A DNA stretch of 64,000 nt, from NCBI GenBank assembly GCA_902775355.1, contig CACYLY010000029.1, positions 1-64,000 of the forward strand. The letters are read 5' to 3'. A program made the position numbers and the translations under genes. The stretch comes from Oscillospiraceae bacterium (GTDB lineage Bacteria; Bacillota; Clostridia; Oscillospirales; Oscillospiraceae). Shown here one piece after another: positions 1-8,134 of this stretch. Under the pieces are notes generated by a model. That model made no database searches. It was not told the DNA's origin and was given only the letters and a program-made list of their open reading frames with translations. Position 1 is the stretch's first letter; every line of letters starts with the position of its first letter.

Positions 1-110
1 CGGACGAGGCGAAAAGCGCAGGAATACTGGCTATGTATTCCGAGCATTTTCAACGAAGTTCGGCGCGAAAAGATCCTTTTTGCGGCTATCGCATCCCTTG
101 GCTGCACGCC
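1..110. repeat. Partial copy of a dispersed intergenic element
   Basis: The first ~110 bases carry the core of an element seen again at 57937-58100. Shared words are GACGAGGCGAA near the left and TTCAACGAAGTT further right, with a short stem between them. The copy is cut by the window edge, so its left terminus cannot be seen. A short reading frame across it (from 33) looks fortuitous. Confidence 0.55.
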
Positions 111-141
111 CTTTCGTCGGGGCGTTTCAATTTTCGCGGGC

Positions 142-1260
142 TCATCGGTATTCTCGTTCCTCCACACGGAGAAGGTGGGCCGTATCCGTGTCGATCAGCG
201 TCTCCCGCCGGAGCTGCCGGTCCTGCTCGTCGTACCAGATCCTGGCCTCGGAGAGGTAGTTTTCCTCGAAAACGGCGTTTAACAGATGATTGCGCAGCAG
301 GCAGCTGCGCACGCGGCCGTCCTCCCGCAGGGTATATTCGGCGAAGGGGAGCTCCCGGTACTCTTCCAGCCGCGCGGCCATTTCCTCCGCCTTGCCCCGC
401 CCCTCGACGCGGATCTCGTCCGCGTAGGCCAGGCGCAGGGCCTCGCCCTCCTCGTTCAGACCGCCGTCCTCAAGGCGGAAGCGCAGCTCGATTTGGGAGC
501 CGTCGGGGTAGTAGAGCACCACCCGCCTCAGATAGTTTTGGCCGTCGATCTCCCGGGTGATGCCGCTGGTCTGTATGGTCACATTCTCGACCAGGGGCCG
601 GGTCCATTGGGTGGAGAGGTCCCCGCCGTCCTCCGTCCGGGTGATTTCCGTCTCGTACTGGATCCGATTGTTTTCCGTGCGGCATACGTATACCTGCCGG
701 CCGCCCTCCCAGCGGATCTGCTGCTCCGTTCCTTCCAGGCGCAGGCAGCAGTCCCGGTAGCCGACGTAGTGCTCCAGTGCCGGGAAGAGGATGCCCGCAA
801 GCACCTGGCGGTGCATTTCGCCCCAGGGGAAATCCGGCTCGGCCGCCAGCTCCAGGGGCTCTCCCTCCAGCAGGACCCCCGTGATCACCGCCTCCCGGAG
901 TTGGCCCTCCTCATAGCGGTTTTCCAGCAGCACCCGGAACTCCTGCCCTGCGAACAGGAAGGAAAAGCTCTCCGGATCGCCCTGCTCGTTGAAGTCGTAG
1001 CTCAGCGTGACGGTGATCATGTCCTCGACCATGTTCGCGGCCAGCTTCGTCGCCAGCCCCCGTTCGTCGTATTCCGTCACCCCGCGGTGGATCTCCGTCC
1101 AGGGCTCGTCGTCGGAAAAGAAATAGGTATAGGTCGTGGAGATGCTCTCCCGGGCGACCTCGAAGACCTCCGGCTCCTCCGGCGGCTCCCCGCAGCCTCC
1201 CAGGGCCGGGAGCAGGAGCAGGGCCGACAGCAGGGCCAAACAGCGTTTCAGGGTTTTCAT
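142..1260 (-). CDS. Predicted lipoprotein of unknown function
   Basis: A 372-residue protein with a type II signal peptide: basic MKTLKR start, a leucine/alanine-rich core and lipobox LGGC, with the lipidated Cys at about residue 23. It is therefore expected on the outer face of the membrane. The mature part is acidic and mostly beta-like (alternating E/R/Y segments such as YDERG and YDEQDRQLRRE), which suggests repeated beta-hairpins of the RHS/MORN kind, but I do not recognise a named family. A GGGAGG-type ribosome site lies just upstream of the ATG. It stands alone: about 450 bases of repeat-rich DNA separate it from the next gene. No function is assigned. Confidence 0.8.
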   Translation of the reverse strand: MKTLKRCLALLSALLLLPALGGCGEPPEEPEVFEVARESISTTYTYFFSDDEPWTEIHRGVTEYDERGLATKLAANMVEDMITVTLSYDFNEQGDPESFSFLFAGQEFRVLLENRYEEGQLREAVITGVLLEGEPLELAAEPDFPWGEMHRQVLAGILFPALEHYVGYRDCCLRLEGTEQQIRWEGGRQVYVCRTENNRIQYETEITRTEDGGDLSTQWTRPLVENVTIQTSGITREIDGQNYLRRVVLYYPDGSQIELRFRLEDGGLNEEGEALRLAYADEIRVEGRGKAEEMAARLEEYRELPFAEYTLREDGRVRSCLLRNHLLNAVFEENYLSEARIWYDEQDRQLRRETLIDTDTAHLLRVEEREYR

Positions 1261-1498
1261 GGGGCGTTCCTCCCGAAAAACAGGTTTTCATCCGTATAAC
1301 GTCCGGGCAGTCGAAAAGGTTTCAAGAACCGGGGATTTTTTTGCGCGCGCTCCCCCGCGCCGTCACGGCTTCGCGCAGCGGAGTCGAAGGCGCAATGGGG
1401 GCCGGACGGCGGGGCGTTGGCGCGGATCGGCGGGCCGCCGAGGGCTATCTCGGTCTTGACAGAGGGCGTCGGCCCCTACGGCGGGGGACGGAACGGAA

Positions 1499-1566
1499 GA
1501 CCCCTTCCGTCATCCGGCTTGCGTGGGACGCCGGATGCCACCGCCCCCAATGGGGGAGGCAAGAAG
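1499..1566 (+). repeat. Dispersed hairpin repeat, copy 1
   Basis: Starts CCCCTTCCGTCATCCGGC, runs through an imperfect CCGGC...GCCGG stem and ends in a second stem of the type CCGCCCCC...GGGGGAGG. Related copies lie at 7618-7680 (opposite strand) and 44562-44627. Nothing in it looks coding. Confidence 0.6.
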
Positions 1567-1567
1567 C

Positions 1568-1656
1568 GGGCGACCAAAGGTCGCCCCTACGAACGTAGGC
1601 GCGGGACGGCGGGCGACCAAAGGTCGCCCCTACTACGAACTACGAACTACGAACTA
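1568..1656. repeat. Paired GGGCGACC hairpins followed by a TACGAAC tract
   Basis: Two identical 23-base units at 1568-1590 and 1611-1633 each form a perfect 8-bp stem GGGCGACC-AAA-GGTCGCCC followed by CCTAC. The second runs straight into a tandem tract of the 8-base word ACTACGAA at 1632-1656. The same tract occurs at several other gene ends in the window. The rest of 1261-1667 shows no gene. Confidence 0.65.
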
Positions 1657-1667
1657 AAAACGAAACT

Positions 1668-1708
1668 CCGGCCGCGGCTTGAAAAACACGTTTTCAAACC
1701 GCGGCCGG
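1668..1708 (-). terminator. Hairpin at the 3' end of the PurN-like gene
   Basis: Stem CCGGCCGCGG / CCGCGGCCGG extended inward by TTGAAAA / TTTTCAA pairing. It lies seven bases beyond the stop of the PurN-like gene. There is no long T-run, so this is a likely but not classic intrinsic terminator. Confidence 0.5.
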
Positions 1709-1714
1709 CGCCGT

Positions 1715-2335
1715 TCATTCTTTCACGATGACCCGCTTGCCGTGGACGGAGAGCTTGCCGCCGCAGTAGAGGGCCACGGCCCGGCTCAGCAGCTTCCACT
1801 CGCACTCCTCCATCACTCGGGTGCCCAGGCTCTCAGGCGTATCGTCCGGCAGCACGTCGATGGCCTTCTGCAGGATGATGCCGCCCACGCCCCCGTCCCC
1901 GTCGGCGAAATAGGCGGTGGCGCCGGTGACCTTCACGCCCCGCTCCAGCACGGCCCGGTTCACGTCTCCCTCCACATCCTCAAAGGCGGGGGAGAGGGCC
2001 GGATAGGTGCCGATGATGTGGTTGCGGAACTGATAGGGCACCACGCCCAGGGGCAGGTCGTAGCCCGCCAGGATCACCAGCTCAATGTCCATGTCCCGCA
2101 GCTTGTTCGCCACGGCCATGCTGTGACTGGTCATGTTGGGGAAGAGCTCCGGGTCCACCACATAGGCGGGGACGCCGGCGTTGGCGGCCCGCTTCATGGC
2201 GTAATCCTCCCGCCGGGGGCAGATCACCGCCACCAGCTGAAAGTCCGGGATCTCTTGAAAATACATGGCGTCCAGGATCGCCTGGAGCCGGCCCCCGTCG
2301 CCGGAGGCCAGGATCGCCGCGCGAACCATCGGCAT
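1715..2335 (-). CDS. PurN-like formyltransferase-fold protein lacking the catalytic triad
   Basis: 206 residues with the overall plan of phosphoribosylglycinamide formyltransferase (PurN, the folate-dependent third step of purine synthesis): N-terminal AILASGDGGRLQAI matches the phosphate-binding SGNGSNLQAI, VVLAGF appears as VILAGYD, and the end matches RVxxxE..L...A. Key residues differ. E. coli PurN uses Asn106, His108 and Asp144 (N-I-H-P and L-D-G-G); here the equivalents read G-T-Y-P and G-V-G-G by my alignment. The phosphate loop Asn is Asp and Arg replaces the second Asn. The fold call is good, but normal PurN activity is doubtful. It is divergent from the phosphatase fusion downstream and is not beside other pur genes. 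Confidence 0.7.
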   Translation of the reverse strand: MPMVRAAILASGDGGRLQAILDAMYFQEIPDFQLVAVICPRREDYAMKRAANAGVPAYVVDPELFPNMTSHSMAVANKLRDMDIELVILAGYDLPLGVVPYQFRNHIIGTYPALSPAFEDVEGDVNRAVLERGVKVTGATAYFADGDGGVGGIILQKAIDVLPDDTPESLGTRVMEECEWKLLSRAVALYCGGKLSVHGKRVIVKE

Positions 2336-2463
2336 TCCTCCTAAAAAGGCTTGTGCATTCTGAAAAAAAAGGATATAATGCCTTTATTGATTTGCTGTGA
2401 TGCTTTTTCTGGATGTATTATTATACTGTATTCGACCACTTCGGTCAAGGAAAGTGACAAGTT

Positions 2464-3594
2464 ATGACAGAAATTTATCTGATCCGGCACGCCCAGGCGG
2501 AGGGCAACCGCTTCCGCATCCTCCAGGGCCATTGGGACGGCGGCGTGACGGAGCTGGGGCGGCGGCAGATCGCCCTGCTGTCGGACCGGCTGCTGCCCCT
2601 TTCCTTTGACGCGGTCTATGCCAGCGACCTGTACCGGGCCAGGCTCACCGCCGCCGCGGTGTACAGGCCCCGGCACCTCCCCCTGCGCACGGACCCCGCC
2701 CTGCGGGAGATCCATGTGGGCCCCTGGGAGCAGCAGTTTTTCGGCAACGTCCTGTACGAGGAGCCGGAATCCGCCCAGCTCTTCCTCCGGGATCCCCTCC
2801 GCTGGCGCGAGCCCGGGGCGGAGACCTTTGCCCAGGTGGGGGATCGGGCCCTCCGCTGCCTGGAGGAGATCGCCCGGCGGCACGAGGGGCAGCGAGTGGC
2901 CGTGGTGAGCCACGGGGTCACCCTCCGCTGCCTGCTGTCCCGAATCACGGGCCTGGACCTGCGGGACCGGGAAGCGCTGCCCATGCTGCTGAACACCTCG
3001 GTGACGGTGCTGCGCCGGGAAGGGGGCGGCTGGCGGGTGACGCTTTTCAACGACGTCTCCCACCTGGGGCCCCTGGAGCAGCCGGTGTGGAGCGGCAGCC
3101 CCTCCCTGCGGCACGAGCCCCTGGACCCTCATCGGGACCGGGACTACTACTGCGCCTGCTATCGGGACGCCTGGCTGGCCGCCCACGGAAATCTGAACGC
3201 TTTTCAGGCCGAGCCCTACTGGATCGCCGCCCGGGAGCACCTGCGGCAGGACGGGCAGTCCGTGCTGCGTCTTCTGGACGGGGACAGGCCGGCGGGCCTG
3301 GTGGATCTGGACCCCCGGCGGGCGTCAAGCCTGGGCTGCGGCTGGCTGAGCCTGCTGTATCTCCGCCCGGAATACCGGGGCATGGGCTGCGGCATCCAGG
3401 CCCTGGGCCGGGCCATCGTCCACTTCCGAAAACAGGGCCGCCGGGCCCTGCGCCTGGTGGCGGCGGAGGACAACGCCGCCGCCCTGGCCTTTTACCGGCG
3501 GGAGGGCTTTTCCTGCGTGGGCCGGGAGGACGGCGCCGCCGGCACGCTGCTGGTCCTGGAACGGGCGCTTTCGGAAAGGCGGGATGAGCTGTGA
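2464..3594 (+). CDS. Histidine phosphatase - GNAT acetyltransferase fusion
   Basis: 376 residues with two domains. Residues 1-200 form a histidine phosphatase (phosphoglycerate-mutase-like) domain: RHA at 8-10 supplies the phospho-accepting His, EIHVGPWE is the acid-motif region and VVSHGVT near 148 supplies the second His. Residues ~220-365 form a GNAT acetyltransferase: LYLRPEYRGMGCG is the acetyl-CoA loop and NAAALAFYRREGF the final helix. Both active sites look complete. The substrates are unknown; such fusions occur in Clostridia. The stop overlaps the GTG start of the next gene (GTGA), so the two are translationally coupled. The ATG follows a purine-rich AAGGAAAG site. Confidence 0.85.
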   Translation: MTEIYLIRHAQAEGNRFRILQGHWDGGVTELGRRQIALLSDRLLPLSFDAVYASDLYRARLTAAAVYRPRHLPLRTDPALREIHVGPWEQQFFGNVLYEEPESAQLFLRDPLRWREPGAETFAQVGDRALRCLEEIARRHEGQRVAVVSHGVTLRCLLSRITGLDLRDREALPMLLNTSVTVLRREGGGWRVTLFNDVSHLGPLEQPVWSGSPSLRHEPLDPHRDRDYYCACYRDAWLAAHGNLNAFQAEPYWIAAREHLRQDGQSVLRLLDGDRPAGLVDLDPRRASSLGCGWLSLLYLRPEYRGMGCGIQALGRAIVHFRKQGRRALRLVAAEDNAAALAFYRREGFSCVGREDGAAGTLLVLERALSERRDEL

Positions 3595-4685
3595 ACACGC
3601 CAAGGATCCAGCGCTGGACCCCGGAGCCGGGGAAGCGGCTGCTGGTGGTCTCGGATATCCACGGCAACGTCCCCTATTTCGAGGGGGTGCTGCGCAAGGC
3701 CCGCTTCTGCGACCGGGACGAGCTGATCGTGGACGGGGACTTTCTGGAAAAGGGCCCGGAGAGCCTGCGGATGCTGCGGATCCTGATGGAGCTGAGCCGC
3801 CGGGGCAACACCCGGGTGCTCTGCGGCAACTGCGACGACTGGTATGACATCTACCGCCCGGACTGGGACGACAAGGACGATGAGAAGGTCCTGCAGTACA
3901 TTCTCTGGCGCAAGTGCGGCCTGCTCTGGGACATGTGCAACGCCGCCGGGCTGGACCCCTTCGAGATGGGGGACTTCACCGCCGCCAAGGCGACCCTGCT
4001 GAAGGCCTTCCCGGCGGAGTGGGACTTCCTGAAAAACCTGCCCCACGCCCTGGAGACGGAGAACTTTGTCTTCGTCCACGCCGGCATGCGGCCGGACATC
4101 CCCCTGGAACAGCACAGCGTGGACGAGCTGGTGAAGGTGGAGCGCTTTCTGAAGCTGGACCGCTTTTTCTCCAAGTGGGTCATCGTGGGCCACTGGCCCG
4201 TGATGCTCTACGGCCGGGACCGGGTCTGCGCCAACCCCATCGTGGATCGGAACAAGCGCATCGCCAGCATCGACGGCGGCTGCGTGCTGAAGGATGACGG
4301 GCAGCTCAACTGCCTCATCATCCCCCATCGGGACAGCGAGGACTTCGGCTTTGTGTCCTATGATCCCTTCCCGGTGCGCACCGTGCTGGACGATCAGGCC
4401 GGCGGGGGACGGTCCTATTACATCCGCTGGGGGGACAGCAGCGTGGAGGTCCTGGAGCGGGGCGAGGAGTTTTCCCGCTGCCGCCATCGCCGCACCGGCT
4501 ATGAGATGGATATCCTGACCAAGTATTTATTTACCGACAATCCCATCACCGACTGCAACGACTGTACGGACTATGTGCTTCCCCTGCGGGAGGGCGACAA
4601 GGTCCGGGTGGTGGAGGAATGCTCCCGGGGCTACTTTGTCAAGCACAAGGGCGTCTCCGGCTGGTACTACGGGAGGTTATTATGA
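3591..4685 (+). CDS. Calcineurin-like metallophosphoesterase with C-terminal SH3-like tail
   Basis: 364 residues. Metal-binding motifs occur in order: SDIHGN (~21-26), GDFLEKG (~49), GNCDDW (~81), FVHAG (~165) and GHWP (~200). This is the PP2A/ApaH/PrpE-type phosphoesterase pattern, with Cys in place of the usual His in GN(H/C)D. The last ~60 residues (LPLREGDKVRVVEE...GWYYGRLL) look like a bacterial SH3 barrel. Likely substrates are phosphoproteins or nucleotide polyphosphates, not decidable here. GTG start overlapping the upstream stop; its own TGA overlaps the next ATG. Coupling to a histidine phosphatase hints at a shared signalling or metabolite-repair role (inference). Confidence 0.8.
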   Translation: MNTPRIQRWTPEPGKRLLVVSDIHGNVPYFEGVLRKARFCDRDELIVDGDFLEKGPESLRMLRILMELSRRGNTRVLCGNCDDWYDIYRPDWDDKDDEKVLQYILWRKCGLLWDMCNAAGLDPFEMGDFTAAKATLLKAFPAEWDFLKNLPHALETENFVFVHAGMRPDIPLEQHSVDELVKVERFLKLDRFFSKWVIVGHWPVMLYGRDRVCANPIVDRNKRIASIDGGCVLKDDGQLNCLIIPHRDSEDFGFVSYDPFPVRTVLDDQAGGGRSYYIRWGDSSVEVLERGEEFSRCRHRRTGYEMDILTKYLFTDNPITDCNDCTDYVLPLREGDKVRVVEECSRGYFVKHKGVSGWYYGRLL

Positions 4686-4966
4686 AAATGATTCTGGACA
4701 ATCTGGGGACCGTTCTGGCAATCTGGTTCGGCGTCATGAGCGTGATCCTGTTTTTCATGATGCAGCATGACAAGCGCCTGTCCCGCAGGCACGGCCATCG
4801 GATCTCCGAGCGGGCCCTGTTCCTGCTGGCGATCTTCGGCGGCGCCTTGGGCGGCATCCTGGGCATGCAGATCTTCCGCCACAAGACCCAGCATCCCAAT
4901 TTCTACCTGGGCTTCCCCCTGCTGGCTCTGCTCCAGTGGGGCGCGGTCATCTGGCTGCTGCTGTAG
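4682..4966 (+). CDS. Small DUF1294 family membrane protein
   Basis: 94 residues from the ATG that overlaps the upstream TGA; GGGAGG sits 7 bases before it, which favours this start over an upstream in-frame codon at 4619. It has three predicted membrane segments (about 8-28, 45-62, 75-94) and the DUF1294 hallmarks DK..S, RISE, GG.LGG..GM..FRHKT and a final Q.GAV segment. The function of DUF1294 is unknown. Third gene of the operon starting at 2464. Confidence 0.85.
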   Translation: MKMILDNLGTVLAIWFGVMSVILFFMMQHDKRLSRRHGHRISERALFLLAIFGGALGGILGMQIFRHKTQHPNFYLGFPLLALLQWGAVIWLLL

Positions 4967-5012
4967 CCGGAGCTGACCCGGAGGACCCAAATCAAGCAAG
5001 GAGGAAGCGTTC

Positions 5013-7586
5013 ATGAGCAGCGAGATCCGCATTTCCACCGGCATCGAGGCCCTGGACAAGACCCTGGACTATCTGCGCCAGGGGGACACCGTCACCTGGC
5101 AGATGGCAAGCATCGGCGACTTTGTGTTCATCGCCACCCAGTTCGTCACCAGCATCGCCCTCACCGGGCGGCGCATCGTGTACCTGCGCTTCGGCCAGCA
5201 TCCGGAGGTGGTGCCCGCCGAGGCCCTGGCCAAGCGGGGCGCCAACATCCGCCAGTACGATCTGGACGCCACGGTGGGCTTCGAGACCTTCTCCGTCCAG
5301 GTCCACCGGATCATCAAATCCGAGCCGGAGGACGCCTTCTATCTCTTCGACTGCCTGTCCGACCTGCAGAAATACTGGTTTTCCGACTCCATGGTCTGCA
5401 ACTTTTTCTGCCTGACGGCGGAATTCCTGCGCAAGCGCCAGGCCATCGCCTACATCCCCCTGCGCTATGAGCGCCACACCTACGAGACCATCTCCCGGAT
5501 CCGCCACGCCACCAACGTGCTGCTGAACATCCGCACCAAGCAGGGACGCAGCTACATCCACCCTGTGAAGGTGGACGGCCGCCACACCCCCACCATGTAC
5601 TTCCCCCTGCTGGTGGACGGGCCTCACAGCCGCATCCTCTCCTCCAGCGCGGAGACCTACGCTCTCTTTGACATCTTCACCCAGACCGGCGAGCACCGGG
5701 ACTGCTGGGACAGCATGTTCGACTCTGTGGAGGCCGGCAGCCCCGAGCCCACGGACCCGGACGGCATGGCCCTGAAGGAGAACATTCTGCGCTGCCTGCT
5801 GGGCACCGAGCCCCAGCGCCTGGAGCTCTGCCGCAAGTACTTCTCCGTCCGGGACCTGATGGAGATCAAGAAGCGGGAGGTGGGCACCGGCTGCATCGGC
5901 GGCAAGGCCGTGGGCATGCTGTTGGCCCGCAACATCATCCGGGACACGGATCCGGACTTCTTTGAGCGGCGCATCGAGCCCCACGACTCCTATTTCATCG
6001 GCGCGGACGTGTTCTATACCTATGCTGTGCAGAACAACATCTGGGAATACCGCACCCAAATGGAAACGCCGGAGGATTATCTGCGGGTGGCCCCCGCCCT
6101 GCAGGAGCTGCTGCTGAACGGCAAATTCTCCCACAACATCAAGGAGCAGTTCCGCTCCGTGCTGGAATACTTCGGCCAGTCCCCCATCATCGTGCGCTCC
6201 AGCTCCATTCTGGAGGACGGCATCGGCAACGCCTTCGCCGGCAAGTACGAAAGCGTGTTCTGTCCCAACCAGGGCAGCCCCGAGGAGCGCTATCAGGAGT
6301 TTGAAAACGCGGTGCGCACGGTCTACGCCAGCACCGTCAGCCCCGACGCCATCAAGTACCGGGCCGACCGGAACCTGCTGGAGCGGGATGAGCAGATGGC
6401 CCTGCTGGTGATGCGCGTCAGCGGCGACTGTCACGGGGACTACTACTATCCCCACCTGGCCGGCGTGGGCCACTCCAAGAACCTGTACGTCATGGGCTCG
6501 GAGGACCGGGAGCAGAACAGCGGCATGCTGCGCCTGGTCTTCGGCATGGGCACCCGGGCCGTGGACCGGGAGGCGGACGACTACGCCCGCTTCATCCGGC
6601 TGGACAATCCCACGGCGCCGCCCATGGTGGCCTACGGCGAGGAGTACCGCTACAGCCAGCACAAGGTGGACGCCATCGACCTGACGCAGAACCGCTTCGT
6701 CACCGTCCCCCTGGAAAAGCTGGCCAAGCGGGACATGAACACCGACCCCTCTCTGTTCCTGGAGCCGGATCTGGCCGCCGCGGCCCGTTTCCGGGAGTGG
6801 GGGCTCTACAACGAGCCGGTGCCGGACATCCTGAACTTCCAGAAGCTGCTCAAGCGCACGGACTTCGCCCAGGTCATGAAGCGCATCATGTCCCTGGTGG
6901 CGGAGACCTACCAGTACCCGGTGGACATCGAGTACGCCTGCAACTTCACCCGGGACGGTGAATATCGGGTGAACCTGCTGCAGTGCCGCACCATCCAGAC
7001 CCGGGGCCTGGGCCAGGCCGGCGTCATGCCCAAGGTGCGGGACTTCTTCTGGCACATCAAGGGCAATTTCATGGGCGGCAACGCCTGCATCCCCGTGCGC
7101 CACGTGGTTTTCGTGAAGGTGGGGCCCTATCTGGATCTGCCGGAGCAGCGCAAGTACCAGGTGGCCCGGCAGATCGGCGTGCTGAACAACGCCCTGAAGG
7201 ACCAGCAGGCCATCCTGCTGGGGCCGGGCCGCTGGGGCACCACCACCCCCAGCCTGGGCGTGCCGGTGGGCTTTGCGGAGATCAACCGCTTCGCCTGCAT
7301 CTGCGAGCTGGCCTATCGCTCCCACGGGCTGCGGCCGGAGCTGAGCTACGGCAGCCACTTCTTCCAGGACCTGGTGGAGTCCGGCATCTTCTACGCCGCC
7401 ATCTACCAGGGCGAGGCGGGCTGCGAGTTTGACGAGAGCCTCTTCGACGCCTGCCCGGACCGCTACCGGGAGCTCACCGGGGACGAGATGTTCGAGGGGA
7501 TCATCCGGGTCTGCGACCTGCGGGACCGGGAGGCCATCCTCTATTCCGAAATGGCCAGCCAGGACTGCTTCCTGGGCGCCATGTGA
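5013..7586 (+). CDS. PEP/pyruvate-binding (PPDK N-type) protein with degenerate RecA-like N-terminus
   Basis: 857 residues. Residues 1-260 resemble a KaiC/RecA core (STGIEALDKTLDYLRQGDTVTW), but the expected Walker A is replaced by QMASIGDFVF. Residues ~290-680 match the ATP-grasp domain of PEP synthase/pyruvate phosphate dikinase: GGKAVGM (~294), SPIIVRSSSILED (~389) and a nucleotide-contacting EYACNFTRDG...NLLQCRT near 650. The C-terminal part (GPGRWGTTTPSLGVPVGFAEI, ~735) is of unknown role; the swivelling His domain and PEP-binding barrel of true PEP synthase are absent. It may phosphorylate or bind a substrate using ATP, but the reaction is unknown. GGAGG lies 7 bases before the ATG. Confidence 0.75.
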   Translation: MSSEIRISTGIEALDKTLDYLRQGDTVTWQMASIGDFVFIATQFVTSIALTGRRIVYLRFGQHPEVVPAEALAKRGANIRQYDLDATVGFETFSVQVHRIIKSEPEDAFYLFDCLSDLQKYWFSDSMVCNFFCLTAEFLRKRQAIAYIPLRYERHTYETISRIRHATNVLLNIRTKQGRSYIHPVKVDGRHTPTMYFPLLVDGPHSRILSSSAETYALFDIFTQTGEHRDCWDSMFDSVEAGSPEPTDPDGMALKENILRCLLGTEPQRLELCRKYFSVRDLMEIKKREVGTGCIGGKAVGMLLARNIIRDTDPDFFERRIEPHDSYFIGADVFYTYAVQNNIWEYRTQMETPEDYLRVAPALQELLLNGKFSHNIKEQFRSVLEYFGQSPIIVRSSSILEDGIGNAFAGKYESVFCPNQGSPEERYQEFENAVRTVYASTVSPDAIKYRADRNLLERDEQMALLVMRVSGDCHGDYYYPHLAGVGHSKNLYVMGSEDREQNSGMLRLVFGMGTRAVDREADDYARFIRLDNPTAPPMVAYGEEYRYSQHKVDAIDLTQNRFVTVPLEKLAKRDMNTDPSLFLEPDLAAAARFREWGLYNEPVPDILNFQKLLKRTDFAQVMKRIMSLVAETYQYPVDIEYACNFTRDGEYRVNLLQCRTIQTRGLGQAGVMPKVRDFFWHIKGNFMGGNACIPVRHVVFVKVGPYLDLPEQRKYQVARQIGVLNNALKDQQAILLGPGRWGTTTPSLGVPVGFAEINRFACICELAYRSHGLRPELSYGSHFFQDLVESGIFYAAIYQGEAGCEFDESLFDACPDRYRELTGDEMFEGIIRVCDLRDREAILYSEMASQDCFLGAM

Positions 7587-7617
7587 GATGAGGGAGCGAA
7601 CGAAGCCCCGTCCGCAT

Positions 7618-7680
7618 GACCTCCCCTGTGCAAGGGGAGGTGTCGTCCGGCGTGTCACAGTCCGCCGGATGACGGAGGGG
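7618..7680 (-). repeat. Dispersed hairpin repeat, copy 2
   Basis: Read on the minus strand it begins CCCCTCCGTCATCCGGCGG and ends in a CCTCCCC...GGGGAGG stem, the same plan as 1499-1566 and 44562-44627. It abuts the degenerate first CRISPR repeat. Confidence 0.6.
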
Positions 7681-8042
7681 TAGTACCCTGATCCTTCTTG
7701 GTATGGTATAACAACAAAATCGAGGCGCACCTGCTGGAGCAGGTTGTAGTTCCCTGATCGTTCTTGGTACGGTATAACTCAGTCGGCGGTGATGCAGGGC
7801 GTTCTCCAGTTGTAGTTCCCTGATCGTTCTTGGTATGGTATAACGCCCGTGTCCAGCGCTCCTTATGGCTACGCGTTGTAGTTCCCTGATCGTTCTTGGT
7901 ATGGTATAACAGCGGCGGCGTTGTCACCGACCTGATGGCGGTTGTAGTTCCCTGATCGTTCTTGGTATGGTATAACCCCCTCTGCCCGCCACTTGTGGGC
8001 CACGAGGTTGTAGTTCCCTGATCGTTCTTGGTATGGTATAAC
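7677..8042 (+). CRISPR. Type II-C CRISPR array, six 36-base repeats and five 30-base spacers
   Basis: Repeats begin at 7677, 7743, 7809, 7875, 7941 and 8007; every spacer is exactly 30 bases. The repeat begins GTTGTAGTTCCCTGATCG and ends TTGGTATGGTATAAC. The repeat at 7677 has four changes near its 5' half (GGGG for GTTG, A for T, C for G), as expected for the oldest terminal repeat; the one at 7743 has a single T-to-C. The GTTGTAG start resembles the Neisseria meningitidis II-C repeat and sets crRNA orientation to the plus strand, opposite to the cas genes. Each repeat ends in TGGTATAAC, a good extended -10 element, so each crRNA may be transcribed from its own in-repeat promoter as in Neisseria and Campylobacter (known for those genera, inferred here). 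The cas-proximal end is the likely insertion end. Confidence 0.97.
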
Positions 8043-8054
8043 AGACGATCCCAA

Positions 8055-8087
8055 AAAGCAGCTCAAAGCAAAGCTTTGAGCTGCTTT
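8055..8087. terminator. Perfect hairpin between CRISPR array and cas2 remnant
   Basis: Left arm AAAGCAGCTCAAAG, right arm CTTTGAGCTGCTTT, five-base loop. It can act as a bidirectional terminator, ending the leftward cas transcript and the rightward array transcript. Confidence 0.65.
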
Positions 8088-8134
8088 CCCATGCAACAAA
8101 ATAATGAAACGTGCGCGTGAAAAAAGGATTTCGA

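Noticed and set aside
2341..3240. A 299-codon minus-strand frame opposite the phosphatase fusion
   Set aside because: Shadow of the plus-strand gene, which has intact RHA and GNAT motifs.
4992..7730. A 912-codon open frame antisense to the PEP-binding protein
   Set aside because: Val/His/Gly/Leu-rich low-information protein typical of shadow frames; the plus-strand gene has clear domains, start site and operon context.
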